Assembly (NCBI GenBank): GCA_944327245.1
Contig: CALVHD010000006.1
Coordinates: forward strand, 24,676 to 88,675
Reading direction: 5' to 3'
DNA from: Candidatus Gastranaerophilales bacterium
GTDB lineage: Bacteria > Cyanobacteriota > Vampirovibrionia > Gastranaerophilales > Gastranaerophilaceae
DNA: 64,000 bases
Position 1 is the stretch's first letter; every line of letters begins with the position of its first letter. Of this stretch, positions 45,068-52,762 are shown in pieces. The position numbers and the translations under genes are program-made. The notes beneath the pieces were generated by a model. The model was given only the letters and a program-made list of their open reading frames with translations, was not told the origin of the DNA and ran no database searches.

Positions 45068-46387
45068 ATGGATTTAATATTACCGGAAATTTTAAACATT
45101 CCACAAAAATTATATCCTTTTATTTTTAAGTTTAATAACTACAGTTATTTTTTATTGGAAGGCGGAAGAGCCTCAGGCAAAACACAAAGTGTTGCAAGGT
45201 TTTTGCTATACATTATGGAAATGCGCCATGTAAGAGTTTGCTGCGGCAGAGAAATTCAAAATTCCATTAATGAATCAGTCAAAACGGTTTTTCTTGATTT
45301 AATTGAAAAATACAAATTAGTTTATGATATCAAAAGAGATATTTTAATACACAAAAAAACAGGTTCAAGAATTTTCTTTAAAGGCTTTAGAGAACAGGGA
45401 AAGGTCAATATTAAAGGTCTTGAGGGCGTCGATATATTATGGATAGACGAAGCGCAATCAATTGCAAAAGCAACGCTTGATATCATCATTCCGACAATCA
45501 GAAAGAAGAATTCCGTAATAATTTTCACAATGAACAGATACACAAGATTTGATTCGGTGTATAATTTTTGCGCTAAAAGAGATGATTGTCTTCACATTAA
45601 TATCTGCTATTTCGATAATCCATTTGTTGATGAAAAGATTATAAAAGAAGCAGAAATTTCAAAAAAAACCAATATAAACGACTATAATCATATTTGGCTC
45701 GGTTATCCTTTGAATAACAATAACGAATACTTATTAAGTTCAAAAATGATTGACGAAGCCATCAACCTAAAATATGAAAAAGATGAAAATTATATGTTTA
45801 ATTCAGTTATGAGCGTTGATTTATCGGCTTCAGGCGCAGATTTATGTGTTGCCAAATATTTCATTCAAGAAAACCAAAATATCTGGCTTGAAAAATATAC
45901 AAACAGCTGGTCTGAAGCTGATACTGATATAACCAAAGGAAAAATAATAAGCTTATATTCAAGCTGGGCGCCAAAAGTTTTAATAATGGATGCTGATGGT
46001 TTAGGTTATCCAATATGGATAAGTATACAAAAAATTATTCCAAGCGCTATTGGTTTTAGAGGTGCCAAAAAACCAATATCAAAATATGCTCTTAACGCAA
46101 GAGCAGACGGATATTTAGCACTAAGGGATTTTCTTGATAAAGGCTACTTGAAATTAACCGACAAAAATACAATAAGACAGTTAGAATATATTAAAAAAAT
46201 CTACAAGCCCAATGGTTTAATTGCAATTGAAGATAAAAAAGAACTAAGAAAAGAAAATAATGAAAGTCCTGATTTTGCAGATTGCGCAATGATGGCACTT
46301 TATGCAATAAATTACTGCTTAAACCGATACAACCCCTACAATAATAACGAAAGCTACGTTGAAGCGGAATTTGAACCGTTTGATTAA
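45068..46387 (+). CDS. terL: Phage terminase large subunit
   Basis: DNA-packaging motor of 439 residues, PBSX/Terminase_3-like. The ATPase domain has Walker A GGRASGKT (residues 32-39), Walker B ILWIDEA (Asp127-Glu128) and the coupling-type IIFTMNR. The nuclease domain keeps its acidic residues: SVDLSASGADLCVA, IMDADGLGYPIW and DFADCAMMALYA. Nothing is truncated, so packaging could still work. It is preceded by the likely small subunit and followed by the portal module, the normal late-gene order. Confidence 0.92.
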   Translation: MDLILPEILNIPQKLYPFIFKFNNYSYFLLEGGRASGKTQSVARFLLYIMEMRHVRVCCGREIQNSINESVKTVFLDLIEKYKLVYDIKRDILIHKKTGSRIFFKGFREQGKVNIKGLEGVDILWIDEAQSIAKATLDIIIPTIRKKNSVIIFTMNRYTRFDSVYNFCAKRDDCLHINICYFDNPFVDEKIIKEAEISKKTNINDYNHIWLGYPLNNNNEYLLSSKMIDEAINLKYEKDENYMFNSVMSVDLSASGADLCVAKYFIQENQNIWLEKYTNSWSEADTDITKGKIISLYSSWAPKVLIMDADGLGYPIWISIQKIIPSAIGFRGAKKPISKYALNARADGYLALRDFLDKGYLKLTDKNTIRQLEYIKKIYKPNGLIAIEDKKELRKENNESPDFADCAMMALYAINYCLNRYNPYNNNESYVEAEFEPFD

Positions 46388-46403
46388 GAAAGGAGAAAAC
46401 AAA

Positions 46404-46604
46404 ATGTGTTTTATTCAAAAATCACCAAAAGTATCAGTACCGGAAGTTGAAGAAAAGGTCCAGCGCCATGAAGCTGATGCATCATTAACAAAAAAGAGTC
46501 AGGATATTAACTCTAAAAAAGGTTTCAGTCAAAACATAAAAACATCGCCGACAGGTCTAGAAACTATTGAAAACAACAACAAAAAAACACTTTTGGGAGA
46601 ATAA
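46404..46604 (+). CDS. Small conserved podovirus protein beside the portal gene
   Basis: 66 residues from the ATG at 46404 (AAAGGAG upstream). The Met-Cys start, the Pro/Lys-rich MCFIQKSPKVSVPEVEEK, and the ending TGLE ... KKTLLGE match, from memory, a short protein found next to the portal in many podoviruses of proteobacteria. Its function is unknown; a head-assembly or adaptor role has been presumed. It ends one base before the portal ATG. Confidence 0.62.
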   Translation: MCFIQKSPKVSVPEVEEKVQRHEADASLTKKSQDINSKKGFSQNIKTSPTGLETIENNNKKTLLGE

Positions 46605-46605
46605 A

Positions 46606-48237
46606 ATGAGTTTTTATACTGTTGAATACTTTCAAAAAAGAAAACACGAACTAGAAGAAATTTTTAATGTCATAAAACCCGATTTACAAGAATTAGCAGA
46701 CTATTTTCTGCCGAGAAGCACACAATTTCTCTCAAGAAACACAAGAAGACCCATTCCGAAAAGCAAAAAAATTATTGACTCAACACCATTAATTGCACTC
46801 AGAAATTTCTCTTCAGGTATGATGAGCGGTGCCACCAGTCCAACCACCCGTTGGTTCAAAACAACAATCGATGATTCGGAAAATAAAAATAATTTCTATT
46901 TTAAAAAATGGTGTCATACTCAAGAAGAACTGACAAGAAAAATACTATACAGCTCCAATTTCTATCAGTGTCTGCCTGAAATTTATAAACAACTCGGCGT
47001 TTTTGGTTTCAGCGCAATCGGACTTGAGTCGGATTATGAAAATGTCGTTAACTTTAGAGTTTTACCAATTGGCTCATATTACTACGCAAAAAATTCACAA
47101 GGAGAAATAGACACATTTTGTCGAGTATATAGCGAAACAGCCAAAAATATTTATGAAAAATACGGACAAAATTGCCCCGAAGAAATCATAGAGACTCTTG
47201 AAAACAACCCTTATAAACTTTTCGAAATTATACATTTTGTTGAAAAGAACAAATACTACAAAGAAAAAAGATTGTCATCACGTTTTGCAAAATATATTTC
47301 AGTTGTCATATTATCAAGCAAAAATGAGTTTTTATCAATAAAAGGATTTGACAAATTTCCATATGTAGTATTTGAATCAGGATTTACAAATGACTATGAC
47401 TACCCCCAAGATTCCCCCGGAATTTGCGCATTAGCAGACGTAAAACAGCTGATGACTATGGTAAAAGAATATGCCAAAGCCGTTAAAAAAATAGTATGTC
47501 CGGCTTATAAAGGTCCTGCAAGCTTAAAAAATAAAAAATTAGCAGATGTGCCCGGAGCCTATATTGAAGAAGATGAAAACGGAAGAGGAATAAGCCCTGT
47601 CTACGAAGTTAATCCAAGAATATTAGAATTAAAAACAGAAAAAGACGAACTAAAACAAATCATAAAAGAACATTTTTATAACGACTTATTTGCAATGATT
47701 TTATCTACAGCGCAAAGAGGAAGAACAGCAACAGAAGTTAACGAATTAAAAGAAGAGAAAATGGTACTTCTATCACCACTTTTAGAACAAATTCATACAT
47801 CATTAAAGCAAATTCTTTTTTGGATTTATGATGAAGAAATCAAAACAGGAATTTTAAAACCGCTGAACAATAGTTCAAATACAAAATTTCAAATAGAATT
47901 TGTGTCAACTCTTGCTCAAGCACAAAAAGTAGCAAATATTTCAAGTATGGAAAGATTTACAACTTTTGTTTCAAACATTGCAAATTCAATTGACCCCTTA
48001 CTAAAACAAAAATTAAATGCAGAAAAAATAATCGAAGATTATGCAACATTTGCTAATATTTCACCATCTCAATTAGTTTCAAAAACAGAAATGGATAAAA
48101 TAAGAAAAGAAACACAAAAAACACAAAATCAACAAGCACAAATGGAAATCGCAAAAGAAGGAAGTCAAATTTTGCAAAACATGGGCGGAGTAGATTCATT
48201 TGGAAGCGATTTGCTTGCAAGGTTTGGAATAATATAA
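46606..48237 (+). CDS. Phage portal (head-to-tail connector) protein
   Basis: 543 residues from the ATG at 46606, which has GGAG nine bases upstream. It begins FYTVEYFQKRKHELEEIFNVIKPDLQELADYFLPRSTQFL. The typical podoviral connector block (ALRNFSSGMMSGATSPTTRWFKTT) follows, then helical SAIGLE and a long crown-like C-terminal helix region with Gln-rich coil (TQKTQNQQAQMEIAKEG). It matches the head-tail connector family PF12236. It forms the dodecameric ring through which DNA is packaged. Position after TerL agrees. Confidence 0.88.
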   Translation: MSFYTVEYFQKRKHELEEIFNVIKPDLQELADYFLPRSTQFLSRNTRRPIPKSKKIIDSTPLIALRNFSSGMMSGATSPTTRWFKTTIDDSENKNNFYFKKWCHTQEELTRKILYSSNFYQCLPEIYKQLGVFGFSAIGLESDYENVVNFRVLPIGSYYYAKNSQGEIDTFCRVYSETAKNIYEKYGQNCPEEIIETLENNPYKLFEIIHFVEKNKYYKEKRLSSRFAKYISVVILSSKNEFLSIKGFDKFPYVVFESGFTNDYDYPQDSPGICALADVKQLMTMVKEYAKAVKKIVCPAYKGPASLKNKKLADVPGAYIEEDENGRGISPVYEVNPRILELKTEKDELKQIIKEHFYNDLFAMILSTAQRGRTATEVNELKEEKMVLLSPLLEQIHTSLKQILFWIYDEEIKTGILKPLNNSSNTKFQIEFVSTLAQAQKVANISSMERFTTFVSNIANSIDPLLKQKLNAEKIIEDYATFANISPSQLVSKTEMDKIRKETQKTQNQQAQMEIAKEGSQILQNMGGVDSFGSDLLARFGII

Positions 48238-48247
48238 GGGTAAAATA

Positions 48248-49177
48248 ATGAATAATTTAGCAAAAAGCATCAGAAATGTTGAATTTATAAATAATCTTGA
48301 TAATTTAATAAATGAATTGTTATATTCAAGAGAAAAAGGTTATATTAATTTAAACTCCAAAGAAGCAATTGATGAAGCAATTAATGTTATTGAAGAATTT
48401 GATAACGACGTTTTGAAACTGTGTGATGACATAGATATTGAAAATTTAGACGATATAATTCAAGAAAAGAAAAATGAATTAATTTACCAAATTAAAAAAC
48501 ATTACTATTCACAAGTAACAATATGGGCAAATGAAGTTTATAAAAATATTATTGATAACACAACTTTGGCAGTATCGTTAAACAAAACTAATAAAAATTA
48601 TACAGATAAAGTATATAATAGAGGTTTATGTGCAATTTCATGGTATTGCGGAATGATGAATTTAGAAAAAAAAGAACAAACAAACCTGATTAAAGATTAT
48701 AATGAAAAAATATTGAAAGCCCTAAATTCAAAAAATAGCGACTACATACAACAAGAATTAAAAATTAAAACCAACTCAGGTTATTTTCTTGAATTAAGAA
48801 GTTTAATTTTAAATAATGAAGAAAAATTCTTAAATTTAAAACTTGATACAACAAACAAACTTTCAAAAGAAGATATAACTTACTTTAAAAAAATACAAAC
48901 AGATTTAAATACATACAAAAAAAATTATATAAAAGATACGATAATGCTTGTTAACTCAGGAGTTGAAAGCCTTAATTTAAAAGACGAAAATCAAACAGTT
49001 GACTTCATAAAACAAGTTGAAAATGATTTTAGATATTACATTTCACAAAATTCAAAACTTGATATTGAAACTCAAGCAGAACTTGTTAAAAAACGTATAC
49101 AAATCTTTAAAAGCTCTAATATGAAAAACACTAAGTCAAATTACTTTAAAAATTTAATTAATTCTTTGAGTGAGTAA
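48248..49177 (+). CDS. Phage structural-region protein of unknown function
   Basis: 309 residues, helical and rich in Asn, Lys and Glu (LDNLINELLYSREKG, NVIEEFDNDVLKLCDDIDIENLDDIIQEKKNELIYQIKKHYYSQ). No signal peptide or known motif was found. It lies between the portal and scaffold genes, where capsid-maturation or minor head proteins usually sit. Its last 20 bases overlap the oppositely oriented secreted-protein gene at 49158, suggesting insertion of that gene against its 3' end. Confidence 0.68.
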   Translation: MNNLAKSIRNVEFINNLDNLINELLYSREKGYINLNSKEAIDEAINVIEEFDNDVLKLCDDIDIENLDDIIQEKKNELIYQIKKHYYSQVTIWANEVYKNIIDNTTLAVSLNKTNKNYTDKVYNRGLCAISWYCGMMNLEKKEQTNLIKDYNEKILKALNSKNSDYIQQELKIKTNSGYFLELRSLILNNEEKFLNLKLDTTNKLSKEDITYFKKIQTDLNTYKKNYIKDTIMLVNSGVESLNLKDENQTVDFIKQVENDFRYYISQNSKLDIETQAELVKKRIQIFKSSNMKNTKSNYFKNLINSLSE

Positions 49178-49583
49178 TTGTGCAATATTTGGGATTAGCC
49201 AAGTATTTTTGAAAAACTTCACCATTTGTTGTCATTTTTGCTTCAAAAATCTTATTTTTTGCAATCTCTTTTTTATAGAAGTTTGTAAATTTATCCATAG
49301 AATCAGCCATAGCCGGTAGTTGGGCGCTATCAAAGTTGCAAGTCAACATTTGATATTTTTTACCTTGATAAATTTTTTCTTTATACACACACTTATTTCT
49401 TGCTTTGTCCAGAGTAATTGTCAAGTTAAAAATTTCGCCATTATGAGCTATACTTCCGTCTTGTCTGTATGTTTCACAAGTTCTCAGAGCCTTTGAAAAA
49501 TCAGTCTGAGCAATAGAAATACCGCAAAAAACTAAAGATATAAAAAAAGCAAATACAAAACCAATAATTAAATTCTTTTTCAT
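49158..49583 (-). CDS. Secreted moron-like protein inside the phage cassette
   Basis: 141 residues with a clear signal peptide (MKKNLIIGFVFAFFISLVFCGISIA). The mature part has four cysteines (RTCETYR, NKCVYKEK, LTCNFDS, KYCTITH) that could form two disulfides. It is the only minus-strand gene between 44.4 and 58.07 kb. It overlaps the previous phage gene by 20 bases and has its own upstream region (49584-49632). Such reversed, independently expressed genes in phages are often 'morons' that alter the host. Function unknown. Confidence 0.72.
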   Translation of the reverse strand: MKKNLIIGFVFAFFISLVFCGISIAQTDFSKALRTCETYRQDGSIAHNGEIFNLTITLDKARNKCVYKEKIYQGKKYQMLTCNFDSAQLPAMADSMDKFTNFYKKEIAKNKIFEAKMTTNGEVFQKYLANPKYCTITHSKN

Positions 49584-49632
49584 AAATACAATTACTCCTC
49601 ACAAAAAATTATAACACACAGAAAGGATAAAA

Positions 49633-50184
49633 ATGCAAGAAAATTCAAAAAGTAACTATTGTTTACAAGACAATACAAATGAAAACATCAAGCTGGAAGA
49701 TGAATACAATTTTTCAAAATTTTTAGCAGATGACGAATTTGATTTGGATGATGAACTTACAGGAAAATTAATCCCCATAGCAAAAAAATTAAACCTATCA
49801 CAAGACTCATTGGATTTGCTGTTAGAACTTGCGCTTGAAATGTCAAAAAAACAAAAAGAAATATATAAAATTGACGAAAAAACAAACCAAGAAAAAAATA
49901 CAGCAAAATATACAGAATTATTCAAAAATGATAGAAATATTCCAAACAACAATTCGCAAGAGCTAAAAGAATATATGCAAACAGCAAATAACGCCTATAG
50001 TGAATTTGCAAGTCCGCAATTAAAAGAACTGCTAAAATCCACAGGCTTAATTTACCATCCTGAAATGATAAAAATGTTCTTTAAAATAGGTGAATTATCC
50101 AAAGAAGATAATTTGTCATATAAAGGCGCACCTGCTGTTAAAGAGCTTACACCGGCTCAAATTTTATATGGTCCAAGAGAATAG
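49633..50184 (+). CDS. Probable capsid scaffolding protein
   Basis: 183 acidic, helical residues directly before the capsid gene. The C-terminal ELKELLKSTGLIYHPEMIKMFFKIGELSKED matches the 'lxxfLxxtGLgxhPexvxxfxkiGklxxED' motif seen in scaffolding proteins of podoviruses and relatives. The N-terminal half is Asp/Glu-rich (DDEFDLDDELTGKL). It would chaperone capsid assembly and leave or be cleaved afterwards. The assignment is from motif and position. Confidence 0.75.
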   Translation: MQENSKSNYCLQDNTNENIKLEDEYNFSKFLADDEFDLDDELTGKLIPIAKKLNLSQDSLDLLLELALEMSKKQKEIYKIDEKTNQEKNTAKYTELFKNDRNIPNNNSQELKEYMQTANNAYSEFASPQLKELLKSTGLIYHPEMIKMFFKIGELSKEDNLSYKGAPAVKELTPAQILYGPRE

Positions 50185-50199
50185 CAAGAAGGAGAAAAA

Positions 50200-51201
50200 A
50201 TGGCTACAGTTGGAAACACTTATTTAACACTAAAAGACAAATTTGCACAAAAAGAAAATGGCAAAATTGCCACCACAATTGTTGACTTATTAGCTCAATC
50301 AAATGTGCTTATTGAAGATGCGGTAGTTAGAGAATGCAACGAAGGTTCAACTCACAAAACAACCGTAAGAAACGGCTTGCCTGAAGTTGAATTTAGAAAA
50401 TTTTACCAAGGTGTATCTGCTTCTAAAGGCGAATACACACAAATTACCGATACAACAGGAATGCTTGAAGTATATTCTCAAGTAGATAAATCTTTAGCTG
50501 ACTTAGAAGGCGATACAGACCAATTCAGAATGAATGAAGCACAAGCATTTTTAGAATCTATGAACAATACCGTACAAGAAAATATTTTCTATGGTTCAAA
50601 AGCAACTAATCCTGCCGGCTTCGACGGTCTAAGCGTACGATACAATAAAATTTCAAACGATAAAAATTCAATAGGCTATAGAGTATTGGATGCAGGAGGA
50701 ACAGGTTCTAAAAATACCTCAATTTGGTTTATAACCTGGGGTGACCTGCATACACATTTATTATATCCGAAAGGTTCACAAATGGGCTTAATACACGAAA
50801 ACAAAGGGGCTCAAACAGCAACCGACCAAAACGGAAATATGTTTGAAGTATATAGAGATCACTTCAAATGGGATATAGGAATGACAGTCAGAGATTTTCG
50901 CTCAACAGCAAGAATTGCAAATATTGACGTAGGAGAACTTGATGGCAAAAATCCTGCAGATTTAATTAAATTAATGATACAAGCATATCACAGGATTAAA
51001 CGCTTTGCTAAAACCGGAAATACCGTAATTTACTGCAATGAAACAGTAGAAACTTACTTACATTTCCAAGCAATTAACAAAGCAAACGTTAACCTCTCAA
51101 TTGAAAACTTTGCAGGTAAACCGATTGTTTCATTCTTGGGTATACCTGTTAAATGTGCAGACCAATTAAGAAACGACGAAAAAAGAGTTACAAGTGCATA
51201 A
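50200..51201 (+). CDS. Major capsid protein
   Basis: 333 residues, HK97-fold family as far as can be judged. It starts ATVGNTYLTLKDKFAQKENGKIATTIVDLLAQSNVLIEDA, contains the E-loop-like GLPEVEFRKFYQGVSASKGEY, MNNTVQENIFYGSKATNPAGFDGLSVRY, and ends with GIPVKCADQLRNDE. This resembles the GP7/Bbp17-type capsid of BPP-1-like podoviruses. It has a strong AAGGAG ribosome-binding site, and the cement gene follows by 18 bases. Full-length and apparently functional. Confidence 0.85.
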   Translation: MATVGNTYLTLKDKFAQKENGKIATTIVDLLAQSNVLIEDAVVRECNEGSTHKTTVRNGLPEVEFRKFYQGVSASKGEYTQITDTTGMLEVYSQVDKSLADLEGDTDQFRMNEAQAFLESMNNTVQENIFYGSKATNPAGFDGLSVRYNKISNDKNSIGYRVLDAGGTGSKNTSIWFITWGDLHTHLLYPKGSQMGLIHENKGAQTATDQNGNMFEVYRDHFKWDIGMTVRDFRSTARIANIDVGELDGKNPADLIKLMIQAYHRIKRFAKTGNTVIYCNETVETYLHFQAINKANVNLSIENFAGKPIVSFLGIPVKCADQLRNDEKRVTSA

Positions 51202-51218
51202 CTATTAAGGAGAAATAA

Positions 51219-51605
51219 ATGCTATTAGATTCACAAAATTTATTTTCGGATAATCAAGCTATAACTTCCGGCTCAATAAACTCAGACAACACCGTATATT
51301 TTGGAAAAGGAGATGTATCTTTTGTTCCATTACTTATTCAGGTTGTAAATGATTTTTCAAATCTAACCTCGCTGACAGTAAAAATATTAACAAGCGAAAC
51401 TGAAGATTTTTCATCAAGCGAAGAATTAGTTAGCTCAACACTTGAATTGGCAGAATTAAAATCAGGTCAAAGATTCCCTATAAACTACCTGCCAAAGGGT
51501 AATAAAGGCTATATGAAAATTGTATATACCACCGAAGGAACATCTGAAACTACGGGCAAAATAACCGCAGGCGTAATTGCAGCAGATGAAAACAATATAT
51601 TATAG
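51219..51605 (+). CDS. Bbp16-like capsid cement/decoration protein
   Basis: 128 residues. It begins LLDSQNLFSDNQAITSGSINSDNTVYFGKGD, the start pattern I recall for Bbp16 of Bordetella podovirus BPP-1, which sits on the capsid as a cement protein. The all-beta rest (LTVKILTSETEDFSSSEELV, GQRFPINYLPKGNKGYMKIVY, GKITAGVIAADE) fits a jelly-roll. It follows the capsid gene and precedes a hairpin terminator. This is the best pointer to a BPP-1-like lineage for the particle. Confidence 0.75.
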   Translation: MLLDSQNLFSDNQAITSGSINSDNTVYFGKGDVSFVPLLIQVVNDFSNLTSLTVKILTSETEDFSSSEELVSSTLELAELKSGQRFPINYLPKGNKGYMKIVYTTEGTSETTGKITAGVIAADENNIL

Positions 51606-51614
51606 CTAAATCCT

Positions 51615-51641
51615 AAGTGGGCAATTTGCCCACTTTTTTTA
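51615..51641 (+). terminator. Intra-cassette Rho-independent terminator after the cement gene
   Basis: AAGTGGGCAAATT-type inverted repeat (AAGTGGGCA / TGCCCACTT) followed by seven or more T. It lies 10 bases after the cement stop, separating capsid genes from internal-core and tail genes. Confidence 0.85.
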
Positions 51642-51663
51642 AGAAACATAAAAGGAGTATAAA

Positions 51664-52164
51664 ATGTGCGTACCCGCAATGATAGGAACAGCCCTTAAGA
51701 CCGGTGATTTAATTTTTAGTGCAAGCTCTAGCGTAATTGGCTTATATGACAATGCAAAAACCCAAGAATATCAAACTCAGGCTGCTATTGCAAATGCAAA
51801 AAATTCAATAAATGAAGCAAATTATCAAAGACAGCAAGGAATTGAAGAATCAAGGAAACAAAAACTTGAAGGACAAAAACAAGCAAACGAACAAAAAGCA
51901 CAAGCAGGCGCAATGGGTTTCGATGTAAACTCAGATACAAACATTATGAATTTTCAAGACACACTTGATTTTGCAGATTATGAAGCCCAAGAAACAAAAA
52001 ATAAATACGATTTAATTTCAAAACAATACCTTGATAAAGCAAATGACTATTTAAGCAGCGCAAATATAAATACAAGCAGCTACAATTCAAATCTATATTC
52101 AAAAGCAATTAATTATCTCGGTTCAACAAACAGAGTTGCACAAAATTGGTATAAAGGAGGCTAG
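51664..52164 (+). CDS. Internal virion core protein, T7 gp14-like
   Basis: 166 residues. A small hydrophobic N-terminal stretch (MIGTALKTGDLIFSASSSVIGL) is followed by a long Ala/Gln/Lys coiled region (YQTQAAIANAKNSINEANYQRQQGIEESRKQKLEGQKQANEQKAQAG) and DVNSDTNIMNF. This is the layout of podoviral internal proteins that are ejected to form a channel across the host envelope. It follows the intra-cassette terminator and is one base upstream of the next gene. Confidence 0.7.
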   Translation: MCVPAMIGTALKTGDLIFSASSSVIGLYDNAKTQEYQTQAAIANAKNSINEANYQRQQGIEESRKQKLEGQKQANEQKAQAGAMGFDVNSDTNIMNFQDTLDFADYEAQETKNKYDLISKQYLDKANDYLSSANINTSSYNSNLYSKAINYLGSTNRVAQNWYKGG

Positions 52165-52758
52165 ATGACACAGTCAAAAGCTCAAATTTTCAATATAACA
52201 CTAAATATTTTAGGCGTATCAATGCCTCTTGAAAATGCTAATTCTGCAGATAATCGGGCTATTTTATTAAACAATTACTATGAACTTGCCAGAGATTATG
52301 TTCTTAAAGATTTTGATTGGAATTTTGCTTCAACATTCAAAGAACTTGCATTATGCGAAAATCCGATTTCACAATATCAATATAAATATTGCTATAATTA
52401 CCCAAATGACTGCATATGTGCCCGTGACATATTTCAAAAAAACACCTACGTTATAGACAAATATTCAATTTCATCGCTTTCCAACGGACAAAAAGTTATT
52501 TTGTGTAATACAGAAAATGCGATATTAAGATATACAAGAAGAGTCGAGAAGGAAATATTTTTTTCTTGCGAATTTACCATGGCTCTATCATACTATCTTG
52601 CCTCTTTAACAGCCAATGTACTTGTAGGAAGTATTCAAAAAGGTGAAATAGCATACGAAAAATATAATCAATTAATTAAAAGAGCAAAAGTTCTAAATGC
52701 TCAAGAAGGCATAGAAACATTAGATGACGAACTAACATATCTGGATTCTAGAGGATAA
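52165..52758 (+). CDS. Tail tubular protein A (gp11)-like
   Basis: 197 residues starting TQSKAQIFNITLNILGVSMPLENANSADNRAILLNNYYELARDYVLKDFDWNFAS, which fits the head-tail adaptor family (gp11/gp4-type) of podoviruses. The central YNYPNDCICARDIF and the hydrophobic FTMALSYYLASLTANVL region are also typical. The start has GGAGG eight bases upstream within the end of the previous gene. It would form the ring under the portal. Confidence 0.78.
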   Translation: MTQSKAQIFNITLNILGVSMPLENANSADNRAILLNNYYELARDYVLKDFDWNFASTFKELALCENPISQYQYKYCYNYPNDCICARDIFQKNTYVIDKYSISSLSNGQKVILCNTENAILRYTRRVEKEIFFSCEFTMALSYYLASLTANVLVGSIQKGEIAYEKYNQLIKRAKVLNAQEGIETLDDELTYLDSRG

Positions 52759-52762
52759 ACAA

